A stretch of 64,000 nt of DNA from Codonopsis lanceolata (taxonomy: Eukaryota > Streptophyta > Magnoliopsida > Asterales > Campanulaceae), in the NCBI GenBank assembly GCA_013146195.2, contig CM028379.1, forward strand, positions 110,230,168 through 110,294,167, written 5' to 3'. The notes under the pieces are model-generated. The model was not told the origin of the DNA. It worked only from the letters and a program-made list of their open reading frames with translations, and made no database searches. Positions 22,355-34,199 of the stretch are shown piece after piece. The first letter of the stretch is position 1. Every line of letters starts with the position of its first letter. The translations under genes and the position numbers were made by a program.

Positions 22355-24090
22355 GGAAAGCAAACCCATTCGTAGTCGGCGAGTCATTCGCTGGCCCTAT
22401 CCATGGAAACATAATTCACCTAAACCAAATTGCCCCCGCTCATACAAAGGGATCCGATCAAAATCCGCTAAACAAGCTAGACCGAAACTCGTGGTGAGAG
22501 GAGTTGGCAAAGAGCGATGTGCCAAGAAAAAGAATAAAAATGCTCTTGCCACTCGAGTAATGGCAAAGATTATCGCCGCCGGATCCGCCCTAAGATTATT
22601 AAGAAGCCATTCCGAACGTTGCTAATAAAAATCTCATCAAATGATTTGAAACGAGGCTCAAGCCCAGAGGTCCACTACCTCCTCCCCGACGACGAGAGAG
22701 TAAAGTCGTGGGTCGTGGTCTCCCTATACCTGGTAGGAATTCCCGTGATCGCGGCGAAATCACACGGGGTCATGGTCGCCTCCCCCCAGCTGAAATGAAA
22801 GGTATGGGTGGTGTCCCACCAGAAGTCCCCGAGCGCGTCAAAAATGGGAAGATAGCTGGTAAAGTGGGTGAAGGAGTGCATGAAAACGCTGAAACCTAAA
22901 CCCTCCACCAACAGCTTTGCCGCCTCGGGTAGCATGGCGTAAATCTCAACCACGTTAGTAAGTGATACCCGCATTCTCTCAAGTTCTCTGCGAACCTGAA
23001 AAGAAAAAAAAAAAGGTAAGCCCTCTACCCTTATTTTCTTCTCTGTACAGCTTATTGCATGTTTTTTTTGACTTCATGATTTTTTTTTTAAAAATAATAA
23101 TAGTAAATTCTTGTAAATAAAAAAAAATCTTGTTCATAACAAAAAAATAAATAATTCTTTAAATTGTCACATACCATACATGTGCATAAATTTACATAAA
23201 AATAAACATCATTCTTTTACATAAAAAAACAACAATTTTTATATGTAATTTATTTTGCATATACATAATTAGTTTTGCATCTTAGATATCATAAAAATGC
23301 ATATTAGGACTGCATTTGCCATGTGTATAATAAAATGTGAAAACATTCATGCATCATCTTATAATTGTTCTACATTTCATCTGCATTAAGTAGAATAATT
23401 CATGCATCCATTATGTGCATTTCATTTGTCCAATAAGCTGCCAAAGGGGTACGCTAAAAAGAAGATAAAGTACCACCGATCATCAAAATAAATATCTTTG
23501 TGGCATTTACTATACCCCTGCAGCAGATGCATGTTTGAAAAATGAATCTAACGGCATTAAAAATATTTGTTTTGTCCTGTTTTTATCCGAAAATATGCCC
23601 GAAATGCGTTTCGAAAAATTTAATTTGTACTGAATATTCCGCTTCGCGATTCTATTGCATGCAAAAATGTGATTTAGCATAAAACATGCATCGTATAGCC
23701 TCGCATTTGCATTTAGAATACAAATCATGCATAGTAGGGTCAAATAGTGACCACTAGTTCAAATCATGCATCGCAAAAATAAATCATATAAATTTCACAC
23801 ATTACCACTTAATTACATCATTTAGGCATAAATAGGACATGCATGTGCATCACTAATAAAATCGAGAATACTCCAAAGTCCCAAACCGCTGCAGAAATTT
23901 AGCGGATGAGAAACATAGCCGAGGAAAATTTCAAGAAAAAGAAAAATCTTACAGTGGTGCGAGGAAGATTGGACACACGCGTGTTCCGATCCCGCAAAAT
24001 GTTGCCCCAGTCGTTCGTAGAGTACCGGTAATTGAGTTTATTCCGAACCAAGCGAGGAGGTTCTCTCCTCCTCTCGCGGTCTGGGTGCAT
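22355..24090 (-). pseudogene. PMD gene, truncated right-arm copy
   Basis: Exon 1 runs from ATG at 24,090 to 23,953 and is open, without the early TAA seen in the left copy (it reads MHPDRERRREPP). Donor GTAAG is at 23,952, intron 1 is 957 bp, and the acceptor TTTTCAG lies just before 22,995. Exon 2 starts at 22,995 and keeps the PMD motif FWWDTTHTFHFSWGEATMTP, then breaks into indel-rich sequence below about 22,720 and stops at the gap. Conservation of the same splice sites in both arms supports the intron model. Later exons are missing because of the gap. Confidence 0.75.
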
Positions 24091-25482
24091 CGGTGCCTTC
24101 CCTTCTGGATCGTGAAGAAGATGTTATCTGCTAAGTAAAACAACGAAGTTGGCGGAAGAAAATCGAGAAAAGAAAGAACAAGCGATCGCAACAATGGCGG
24201 AGCAAAGGAAAAGAAAGAAGGAAAGAAAAGAGAGAAGCGATGCTTCTCCCCCTTTCCGTCCATATAAGGGGAAGAAAAGGGAATTTTCCCTTTCCCCCTC
24301 AAAGTTTGGAGCTGCGACACTTTGGTCCTCAAGTTTCAAAGCTTCCAAAATGGTCCACTGAGCCTAACGGATGGTTAACAAAGTTAATCTTGTTAACAAA
24401 ATTGATGACCATTCACTTGGGAGGACAAAGAAAATAATACAAAAAAAGGGTAAAAAAAAAAAAGAAAGAAAAGAAAAGAAAAAAACAAGAATAAAATCCC
24501 GAGAGGAAGAAGAATAAATTCCCCAACGAGAGTGGCAAAATGCATGATCATAGATCACCGACCACGCCTAGCCCAGGCGCAAAAGGGTAAGTCGTGCATG
24601 AGATTCTTACATTGACTTTACAATAATTTCCTTTCTAGGAAAAAATTATCTCTAAAAAGAGATTTTGCTTTGTTCTTCGAATAAAAACAAAAAAAGAGAG
24701 AGGAATATTTCAAAAAAAAAAAAAAGAGGAATATTTCAAAAACACAAAAAGAGGAATATTTGAAAAGAAAAAAAAAACAGAGAGAGCGAGAAAAAAAAAA
24801 GGAAGGAAAAAGAATTTTTTCCACATCACAATTTTCGAAAATACTTGAAGAGTGATTAATTTGCCGTGCTCTGACGACGGATTTTATCTTTATCTGGCGA
24901 GTTTACGGATATTTGAAAGTTTTCCGGTTATATTGGAAACAAGGCGACGACCGGACACAACTTTGAAAACTCCTCTTAACACGCTTCAACGACAAGGTAT
25001 TGACCGGTTAAAATGTGGTGGCAGAAAAACATTCAAATCTTCATACCGTATTTGACAACGGTTTCGGACCTGAAGAATACGGCTTTTTCGAAAAACACAA
25101 AAATCTTTTTCCGTTGTGTTCTCGATCGGGTTTGACCCGAAGAACATGACATCCTCACTTGGTTGTAGTTTAGGTTTTTTGGCCTGAACTACGTTTGGTC
25201 TGATTTTCCTTAATAGGGAATACGTAGGCAGCCTACATTAGTAGGTCCGACCATCAGAGCACATTAAATTCATATCTGCTTAAAACTGCGATAACTTTTT
25301 ATAACCGACTAAAATGTCTAGGTTATGGAGTTTGGATAGTATGTTAACAGTGCATTATAACAGCTGCCAATTGCATTCTCCCGTTCTTAATTGAATTAAA
25401 TTGGAGAGTCTATTGTTTATCAACGATGTTCGTCTACACAGTAAGCCTTGGGTTACCCGTAGACTCCATCGTTGAGGGGCTC
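24091..25482 (+). other. 3' non-coding region of the right-arm Tat element
   Basis: Mirror of 11,438-12,880, with the same poly-A/T minisatellite (24,640-24,830) and TACGTAGGCAGCCTACATTA module (near 25,221). It ends in GTTGAGGGGCTC, a short purine-rich tract next to the LTR. No gene is seen. Confidence 0.7.
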
Positions 25483-27296
25483 TGTAGACACCCCAATTTC
25501 GTACCCCTAATATGTGACTGACATAAAATATCAAGAACTGTTAAAACTTAATAAATGTCAAGTTACAGGAGTCAAAATTGCGAAAGGAAAAGCCGGATGC
25601 GCGAAACAGTGAACTGCAGGGGGTGAAAGTGCAAAAAATTGAAAGATAAAAAGTTGGCTGGTGCCGCACCAAGGGTTTCCTTGTTGGCACCGAGCCTTCT
25701 CCTGTAGCGTCTCTCAGATGAAAATGGTACAACTCCTAAAGCACAAGGTACAAGTGGTTGATGCAGGGAGAACAAATCAAAGAATCCCGGCCGTGTCCCT
25801 CTCCTTCAGTATAAATAAGAGGCCTCGGCTCCCAGTTTCAGTTGCTCATTCTTCCGCGAAGAAAAGATCGCAACGAAGCTTTGCTTCAGCGTTCTACTGA
25901 TAAATTAGTACGAGAGGTGCGAGATAGGTGAGTGGAAGCCCTTATAGTCTCCAAACCCCGTCAAAACTCTGCCAAAACAAAAACCCATAGGTTATAAGTG
26001 ATCCCTAGACTAGTTGTTAGGTATCCACCTCACTTTCCCGGTCCAAAAATCCCAAAGTAAGCCGTTACTCTGCCCAAGTAACGAGCTGAAAAGTCAAAAA
26101 ACTAAGCCTAGGTTCCGCCCAACCAAAAAGGCCAAAACCTACCCAAATAAGATGTCATTCTGCCTGAGTTGACAAGCCCAAACTCTCAGAAATAAAACAG
26201 TCATTCTGCCAAAATCAAATCAACAACCACACAACAAACAACAAAAGACTCCCTCTCCCTGAAGGACAGAGCGAGCACACCGCCGCTCTAAAAGGTAAAA
26301 CTTTTAACGGCGTTATTTTATCGTATTTATTTGCCTTTTATCTTTTATTATTTTTAAAAGTTGTATTTAAATCCGGCGCAATGTAGCCAATATAAGCCGT
26401 TGTGCTGCCCGGATTAGAATAGGAAATATTTTGTAAAAGAGCCGTTATAATGGCCAAATATTCTTAAATGTGTTTGTAATTATTGTAAGGAAATGGCTGC
26501 GAGTCCGTAAATAATGTAGCCAAAAATGTATTTGTTTAAATTTCCTGTCTTTTTAATACCTTATTTATTTGTGAGATAAATATGACAATAAGCACACTTC
26601 AGCCAAAAACCATTTTGAGACCGAAAGGGCGAGTTGGGTGCCTAGCACCTTCCCAACTCGTAACTTAGCCTCCGAACCCGCTTTTTTCTCGGTTTATTTT
26701 TTCTTTTCTTTGGTTTTTCTTTATTTGCCTTAAAATAAAGATGGCGACTATAAAACTTTCGGATTCAGTGGGGCCTCGCAACATTCCCTCTTTGCACTTT
26801 CCCGTTCTCCCCTAAAAATGGGAGATATGGGAATGGAGGGGTGATGTATTCCCATATCCTGGTATCCCCTAAAAAAAGGATAACTTGATGTGGGAAACCC
26901 AAAGCTCCCATAGTAATCTGAATGGGCCATAAGGCTATTTTAATAAAATTCATAGTGGGGGCGTCGCAATATCCTTTTTTGCACTTTTCCATTTTTCCCT
27001 AAAAAAGGGTAAATGGGAATGAAAGGGTAATGCATTCACATATCCTGGTATCCCCTAAAAAAGGGATAACTTGATGCGGGAAACCATAAGTTCCCATATT
27101 GGATACAAAATCCACTAAAGGCAACGAGGCACATTCAAACGTGCTAACATAGATAGCACTCCTCTCGCACTTTTGATTTCGTCTTCCCCTAAACAAGGGA
27201 GGGTGGAACGAGAGCAATGGTGTCCCGCATCCGCACGTACGCGCACCCCTATCCAAGGGCGCGCGGGGCGTGGGGGCACACCCCGGGAACCTCACA
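25483..27296 (+). mobile_element. Tat 3' LTR, right arm
   Basis: It starts TGTAGACACCCCAATTTCG and ends GGGAACCTCACA, 1,814 bp, the best-preserved ends of the family. TATA motif is at 25,810. Two GATAACTTGATG blocks lie at about 26,879 and 27,066. Confidence 0.88.
25810..25817 (+). promoter_or_regulatory. TATA box of Tat LTR (right arm)
   Basis: TATAAATA about 330 bp from the LTR start, at the family-wide position. Confidence 0.65.
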
Positions 27297-29464
27297 AGTA
27301 GTCAAAGACTTAAGCAACACTAGAGCGGTAATAACCCGTAAGGTCAAACCATACCGGTGAGTTTTAGTTAACAACATGGTCATCCTAGCGACATATACAA
27401 GTAGACTCCATGTGTAGAGTACTAAAGATAGTCCCAATTCAAATCATCTCAATTATGCATTTCTTTCACACAATCATATAAACCACATAAGAACTCGATT
27501 GAGTCTTATAAGCACACATATCAACACATGCATTTCAATTCATCCCAAAGTCACGTAAACTAATACATTAGTCTAACGAACAACAAACGTCGTAGGGATC
27601 GAATGTGGAGTCGGTATTGTTCAATAACTCCCTAATCTCAACTCCGGTGAGTCATTTCTAAAATTCAACCAAGTGGAGCATAGATATTAAATGCATCCCA
27701 TTGCTCAATTCTATGTTCTCCATTCATTTAGAACTTAATAACTAAGCCATTCATGACCTAGACTAGCCATAAACCAAATCCCGAGTTTCAAACCCTAGAA
27801 TTGTCGATTTTGCTAAACCTACAATTGAAACATATTCTTTCACAAGAGTTGATCCTAGGCACATATGGAACAACATTCATGCTTTGCACAAAGTCAAAAT
27901 CATAACTTTATATAGAAATCATAAAATCCTACACACATTTCATAAGTTGAATTGGAGGATTCTACTTCACTAGAAATCATCCTAAGCATGATTAGAACAA
28001 CATTAATGAAGGAGGCATGTCATAATATTTAACATGAAATTTCTGGGAATTGAGAAATCACCTTAAGCCTATGAATAATGGATGAAAGGAAGATTAAACC
28101 AAGGATTGTTGTAGAGGAGAGCAAGGCCTTCGATTCGGCGGTCTCGGATCGCCGATCGGATCACCGGAACTCCGGCAAATGGTCACTCAAGTTAGGGTTC
28201 TTGCTATGGACGAAAATGGAGGTTACTCTTAGCAAAATGATGAGCTTGGTGATCACTAATGGCTGCCAAGACTGAAAAATAGCTTATATACTTCCCAAGA
28301 AAACCTTAATCCAAGTGAAGGAGGTTATGTTGCTTCTTATTGGCTAAGGAATGCAAGCCCTTGATAAGGACTCATCCAAGGGTTTAGAGAGGTTGGACTA
28401 GGGTCAACAAAGGAGGCTAAAGTCACTTAAGACGTCCAAGGGCCAAGGGCTTTGTGGTCATAAGCCAAAACTTTGCAAAAATCCCGTATGTGTGAAAAAC
28501 AGACCAATTTCTAGATTGTTGTTACTGGACAGTCGATCTTGTAAAATCGACCACAAATAGCTCACAACTCCAAATGAGGTGATTTTTTATTTTTCTGAAA
28601 GTAGACTCATTAAAATATATTTTAACATTTTAAACTACTCAATTTAGACTTATATTCATCAAAATAAAGTTACAACAAAATCAAGTACCAAAGCTGATTT
28701 CCTAAAAATAGAATTCTGGCACAGCCGTAAGTCAAGACCTGAATGAGGTACTTAGACACCTTGGAAAATTACCAAATTTTACAGGGAGTATCCTAACATA
28801 TTAAGGTAAAGCATACTAAATATTTAGAAAATTCTATATAGTAGATTGGTACCAGAATTTTCCCGAAGTTCGCCCAAAAACAGGACTGAATCTGTGAAGT
28901 CATATGTTGGTCATCTTATTTCCAAATGCAACAAATCTATGAACATTGATTGTGCAAGCATGAGAAATACTAGTACACTTGGTCTAGAACTTAAATGAAC
29001 TTCTCGCAAGTTGAAAGCACAAACAATACAAGCAACGAAGGCAAACACGAGAAACCCTAAGACTCAAACGAAGCAACAAAGCTTCTAAACTTTCAACCAA
29101 GCATACTATGATCAAGATGAACATTATAAGTCATATATGCAAGGTGCTAAGACTCAAATGGGACTTAGTTAAGTGCTAACATGCTAAGATGAACACTCAA
29201 AGCATTAACAACAAAGCATGCATTGCATGGAAGGCAATCACTCTACTATATTCTTAATCAACTTAATGCAAGCATGATATGAATAAAATGAAGTCTCTAA
29301 CATGTTAAGACATACAATAAACATGTTATAATGATGTTATACATGTAAAGGGATTTGGGTTCTCACACAAATCAAGGTTCTTTCCTCAAGTTTAGTAAGT
29401 GAGGCCACGGTTAAACGACAAGCAAAACAAGAAAGTCAAATACACGAAAGTTCGGGGTCTTACA
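27297..29464 (-). mobile_element. Chimeric gypsy LTR (LTR-B), right-arm copy
   Basis: Mirror of 7,489-9,651. The minus-strand start TGTAAGACCCCGAACTTTCG is at 29,464, the internal TGTGAGAACCC is at 29,367, and a TATATAAG motif is at 28,290-28,283. The GC-rich block with CGGATCGCCGATCGGATCACC is near 28,143. It is truncated by the Tat LTR at 27,296. Confidence 0.75.
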
Positions 29465-31172
29465 AAACTATATATACCCGAATGTGCATAGACCTCCAAT
29501 CTGTCAGCACAATTGCCGCCAGAGTCAAGGCCTGCGAAGATATGAACGCTTCGGGGATTCTACCACTCTTCTGACTCAACGACGAGAGCTACAGTATTCT
29601 GTTGGCTGAAGAGTTCTACCAACGAATGGAGCTCAGAAATCAAAATGCTCTGCGTGGATGGATTCGAGGCCATCCCATCTCCATCACTGCCAAGACCATC
29701 TCCACCATTATTGGTGTGCACTTTGGTGGTGCTATAGAATCTTCAATTGCTGAGGCTAATCATGCCTGGGAAGCAATGAGGGGAATTGATACCCCAAGGG
29801 AACCACATGGGAAGATGCTGAGGAATCTCTTCCCGCTGGACGTCTACTGCTCCAGTCATTTGATCGACAAGGGACTGCTATTCAAAAGCGGTGCCCACGA
29901 TATGTTTACTGATCAGCAGCTGAATCTTACAAGTGTCGTCTACCTTCAAACTCACCTCAATTTCGGCTCTATAGTGTTTAATGAACTGAAGCAGAATGTT
30001 GAGAAAGTCAAGAACAACCCCAACTGCAAACGGCCATTTGTCAGGCTGATCAACGTTTTCCTTCGAGACACAGAGCAGGTCAACTCTTCAGTTAAGAAAG
30101 AGGAACTTATAGTGGTGTCAAAGGACAAACAGCTGACCGCTTCGTTCTTCAACAAGTATACAAAACACGAGAACAAGCAAAGGCAGCAAAAAGGTCTTCT
30201 GCCCATCTCCCTCAACAAAATTGCTAAGCATGTGCCCATTATCGTTACACGCTTCAACATGGAAGCGTATGAAGCGGCTAGCAAGACCTTCAAAAAGGCA
30301 TCTGCTAAGTTTATGTTGGCCAGACCCTTCAGCAGTAAGCCAACGATTTGGCTGACGAGTCAGAGCAGCTGTTGAGGTCCAAGCAGACAGCTAAGGCCAA
30401 AAAGGCTCGAGCGGAAGAAGTAGAAACTGAGGAGAGACAGGCTAAATGGATCAGGAAAGAGCTGAAGGAAAGCAGAAAGGACAAGTCTGCCGGCTGCTCT
30501 TCCTCTGCTACCGGTAAGTCTCCATCTCCTTCACTAGATACCCCAGCTCAACCAACCCCCTCTACCCAGCCTTCTCCTCAAACCAAACGACAACCCTCAC
30601 CTGCACCCTCACCAAAACCAAAACGTAGGCGACTACATAAAACCTTTGAAGACCAGCCACCTACAGACATTCCACCCTCTACCGATGATGCAGCTGAACC
30701 CCCTATTCAGCTGCTAAGGAAGAAAAAGAGGTCTGCCATCACCCAACCCTCTACCGCCACACAACCCTCTACCGGTGACCAACCTTATACCACCACACAA
30801 AGCCAACCCATTCCTCCTTAGTCATCTACTCAGAGGACTTCAACCCCTCCGGAGGAGTCTATCCCTCAGGAGGAGCCTCAAAGACAGGAGGAGCCCATCC
30901 GAACTCCTACCCCTTCTCCTTCACCTTTCAACTACTCTCCTAACCCATCTACCCCTAGCTCACCTCATCGCACCCAAACCACTTCATCTACACCATCCAA
31001 ACCAACCCAACCTTCTCCTACCAAACCTCTAGACCCTGCTGCCTCTAAGTTCCTCTTTAGACTTTCATCGGTAGCAGATCTTTTCCCCCAAGATCAACCT
31101 CAACCACAACCAAACCTCCACAAACCCAAATCCCTATTCTATCCTCGCCTCTTCTTTACGGTTCTCTACCGA
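29465..31172 (+). pseudogene. Envelope-like / putative plant transposon protein, 5' and middle part
   Basis: The open frame 29,602-30,375 begins AEEFYQRMELRNQNALRGW, then GHPISITAKTISTIIGVHFGG and PHGKMLRNLFPLDVYCSSHL: a globular domain of the kind annotated as putative plant transposon protein. A ten-base deletion near 30,313 relative to the left arm shifts the frame. The next frame (30,348-30,821) has a Lys/Glu/Arg helix and a Pro/Ser/Thr-rich linker with KPKRRR, possibly a nuclear signal. The N-terminal coding part from 29,466 has several extra single bases compared with the left arm. A Tat LTR interrupts the gene at 31,173, and it resumes at 33,015. The SIRE-type 3' LTR downstream (34,200) identifies it as the extra 3' ORF of that element. 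Confidence 0.72.
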
Positions 31173-33014
31173 ACACACCCCAATTTCGTACCCCTGGTAT
31201 GTGACTCTGACGTAAGATATCAAGAACTGTTAAAACTTAACAATTGTCAAGTTCCAAGAGTTAAAAATGCGAAAGGCAAAGCAGGATGCGCGAAACAGTG
31301 ACCTGCGAGGGGTGAAAGTGTGAAAATGAAAGTTGAATAGTGGCCTTGGTGTCGCCTAATGCTGCTGTTGGTGCCGCACCAGAGGGCCAATTGGCCGCAC
31401 CATGTGTTTCACTGTAGCTTGTCTCAGTGAACGAAAACAACAAATCTTGAAGCCTGCGGTACAACTGGCTGAAGCGGCTGAGAGAAATCACGAAATGCCG
31501 GCTGAGTCCCCACTCTTCGACTATAAATAGAAGGCCCCGGCTCCCTTCTCACTTGTTCAGAAATCGATAGAGAAAAACCGAGACGAAGCTCTGTCTCTCC
31601 GTTATTCCGCCGAAAAAAATTAGTACGAGAGGTGTGAGATAGGTGAGCGAAGCCCCTAAAAGTCTCCAAACCCCGTCCAAACTCCGCCAAAATAAATATC
31701 CATAGGTTATAAGTGATCCCTAGCCTAGTTGTTAGGTATCCACCTCACTTCCCCGGCCCAAAAATTCCCAAAGTAAGCCGTTACTCTGCCCGAGTAACGA
31801 GCTGAAAAACCAAAAAACTAAGCCGTTATTCCGCCCAACCAAAAAGGCCAAAACCTACCAAAATAAGCTGTCACTCTGCCCGAGTAGACAAGCCAAAAGT
31901 CTATGAAATAAGCAGTCACTCTGCCCAAATCAAAACAACAACCACACAACAAACAACAAAAAAGACTCCCTCTCCCTGAAGGACAGAGCGAGCACACCAC
32001 CGCTCTAAAAGGTAAAGCCTTTAAGGGCGTTATTTATTATATTTATTTACTTTTCTGTCTATTTATTATTTTAAGTTGTTATTTAAATCCGGCACAATGT
32101 AGCCAATATAAGCCGTTGTGCTGCCCGGATTAGAATAGGAAATAGTATGTAAAAGAGCCGTTATAATGGCCAAATATTTTTAAACACATTTGTAATTATT
32201 GTAAGGAAATGGCTGCGAGTCCGTAAATAATGTAGCCATGGATGTATTTTTTTTAATTTCCTGTCTTTTAATACTTTATTTATTTGCTAAATAAATATAA
32301 CAATAAGCATACTTCAGCCAAAAACCACTTTTGAGACCGAAAGGGCGAGTTGGGTGCCTAGCACCTTCCCAACTCGTAACTTAGCCTCCGAACTCGTTTT
32401 CTTTTCTCTGGTTTATTTTTATTTTCTTTGGTTTTGCTTTATTTGCCTTAAAATAAAGATATCGACTCTAAAACTTTTAGATCCAGTGGGGCCTCACAAC
32501 ACTCCTTCTTTGCACTTTTCCGTTCTCCCCTAAAAAAGGGAGAATGGGAATGGAAGGGTGATGTATTCCCATATCCTGGTATCCCCTAAAAAAGGGATAA
32601 CTTGATGCGGGAAACCCAAAGCTCCCATAGTGATCTGAAATGGGCCATAAGGCTAATTTTAATAAAATCCATAGTGGGGGCGTCGCAATATCCTTTTTTG
32701 CACTTTTCCGTTTTCCCCTAAAAAAGGGAGGGAGAATGAAAGGGCAATGCATTCTCATATCCTGGTATCCCCTAAAAAAGGGATAACTTGATGCGGGAAA
32801 CCATAAGTTCCCATATTGGATACAAAATCCACTAAAGGCAACCGAGGCACATTCCAACGTGCTAACATAGACAGCACTCCTCTCGCACTTTCGATTTCGT
32901 CTTCCCCTAAACAAGGGAGGGTGGAACGAGAGCAGTGGATGTCCCGCATCCGCACGTACGCGCACCCCTATCCAAGGGCGCGCGAGGTGCGGGTCGCACC
33001 CCGGGAACCTCACA
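31173..33014 (+). mobile_element. Solo Tat LTR in the envelope-like ORF
   Basis: It lacks internal sequence and starts slightly damaged (ACACACCCCAATTTCG; the left-arm counterpart keeps CGACC then TGTAAACACC). It ends GGGAACCTCACA, followed by CGACC at 33,015-33,019. The CGACC on both sides, read with help of the left arm, is a 5-bp target-site duplication. Coding sequence runs up to both sides. Confidence 0.85.
31522..31530 (+). promoter_or_regulatory. TATA box of solo Tat LTR
   Basis: TATAAATAG at the family-wide position. Confidence 0.6.
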
Positions 33015-33823
33015 CGACCCTTTACCCAAATCATCAATAGTCAGTTACAATTCTGACACTGACATTGAGTTAGATTCTCCCCCAACCCCTCCTCCCTCCC
33101 CACCTAAAACCACCTCCTCTTCTACCAACACCATCCCCACCTCTCCAACAGCCCTTCCGGCCCATGTCCCCTGGCACCACCTCTTCTACCGGTGTTGATC
33201 ACATTCACATTGGCCTGGAACCCTCTTTCTCTCAGCCGGCCAATGCTGAAGTTTTGTCTCGGCTGGACGCTATCTACGAAAGGCTAGGCGAGCTGACAAG
33301 CATCTCTACCGCTGCTGCTGAAATAGCCACTGCAGCGTCCAAGGCCAATGAAAGAACTGCTGCTCTTCTTCAACAATTCCAAGAAGACGTGTGGACTTGA
33401 TTTGGACAGATGAGGCATGAGTTTACAGATGTCAAGATAAACGTTGAAGCTCAACGAGATGAATGTGTCCGGCTCTGCTCATCCCTCTTCTACGAGCTAT
33501 TCCACGCTATCACACTTCATCTTGGCCACAGCCGCCCGCCTATCCTCGAGCTCAACAACATAGCTCGTGACTCAACTCATGACATTATGAATGCTCGGCG
33601 TGAACGTGATCTGGCCATAACGGAGGAGAAGCAAATGAAGTCTATCAACCGAATGCTTATGGAAAAGAACAGTCGTCTTCGTTAAGAACTCGACTATCGT
33701 TCTCGTTCCACTAGACCTCCCACGGATGCCGATGATGAATATGTCAGAAGAACTGAAGAGCTAGAGCGACATCGAAGGGAGAAAGAAGCAGCAGACAAAG
33801 GCAAAGGGAAAAGACCTTGGTAA
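33015..33823 (+). pseudogene. Envelope-like protein, 3' part
   Basis: It resumes the Pro/Ser/Thr-rich linker (DSPPTPPPSPPKTT) directly after the LTR duplication. It then has a coiled-coil-like segment with AEVLSRLDAIYERLGELTSI and AATAASKANERTAALLQQFQ. An in-frame TGA near 33,398 and a TAA near 33,683 interrupt it, and the frame continues to a Lys/Glu-rich end (LERHRREKEAADKGKGKRPW) with stop TAA at 33,821-33,823. The order globular domain, proline linker, coiled coil is usual for the extra 3' ORF of SIRE-type elements. Confidence 0.65.
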
Positions 33824-34199
33824 AACTTGTATATGTTCTTCCCTTAACCTTTGTATCTATCCTTATTTTTTGAAAACTCTGTAAACATTAAACTTCTCGT
33901 TTATAATACAGAAGATTAATTGCCTTTCAAAAATTATCTACTATTTAAATTCTTGTTATTTCATTTCATAACTGCTTAGAATTTAAACTGTTTTCTACTA
34001 ATCTGTGTGTTGTTCTATGATTTCCTTATATTTTGTAAGCACCTAGATTAGACTTTACACTTGAGGTGTTCTACTGTTTGATAGAGGCATGTCTGCCGTT
34101 ATAAAATTAAGAATTCTCTTAGACATGTTATTATCTATCACATAGTCGGTTATAGCCCTCATTTGTAGTAATGATGACCAGATATAAATAGGAGGAGAT
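33824..34199 (+). other. 3' untranslated region and polypurine tract of the SIRE-like element
   Basis: AT-rich, no gene. It ends in ATAGGAGGAGAT, a purine tract immediately before the LTR start, as in other Ty1/copia elements. Confidence 0.7.

Larger units (their letters stand above)
22355..33014. repeat. Right arm of giant inverted repeat
   Basis: Inverted copy of 3,759-14,640. The copy starts at the gap edge in the middle of exon 2 of the PMD gene, equivalent to base about 14,633. The first 350 bases carry many one- to three-base deletions relative to the left arm, as at a low-quality contig end. Confidence 0.93.
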
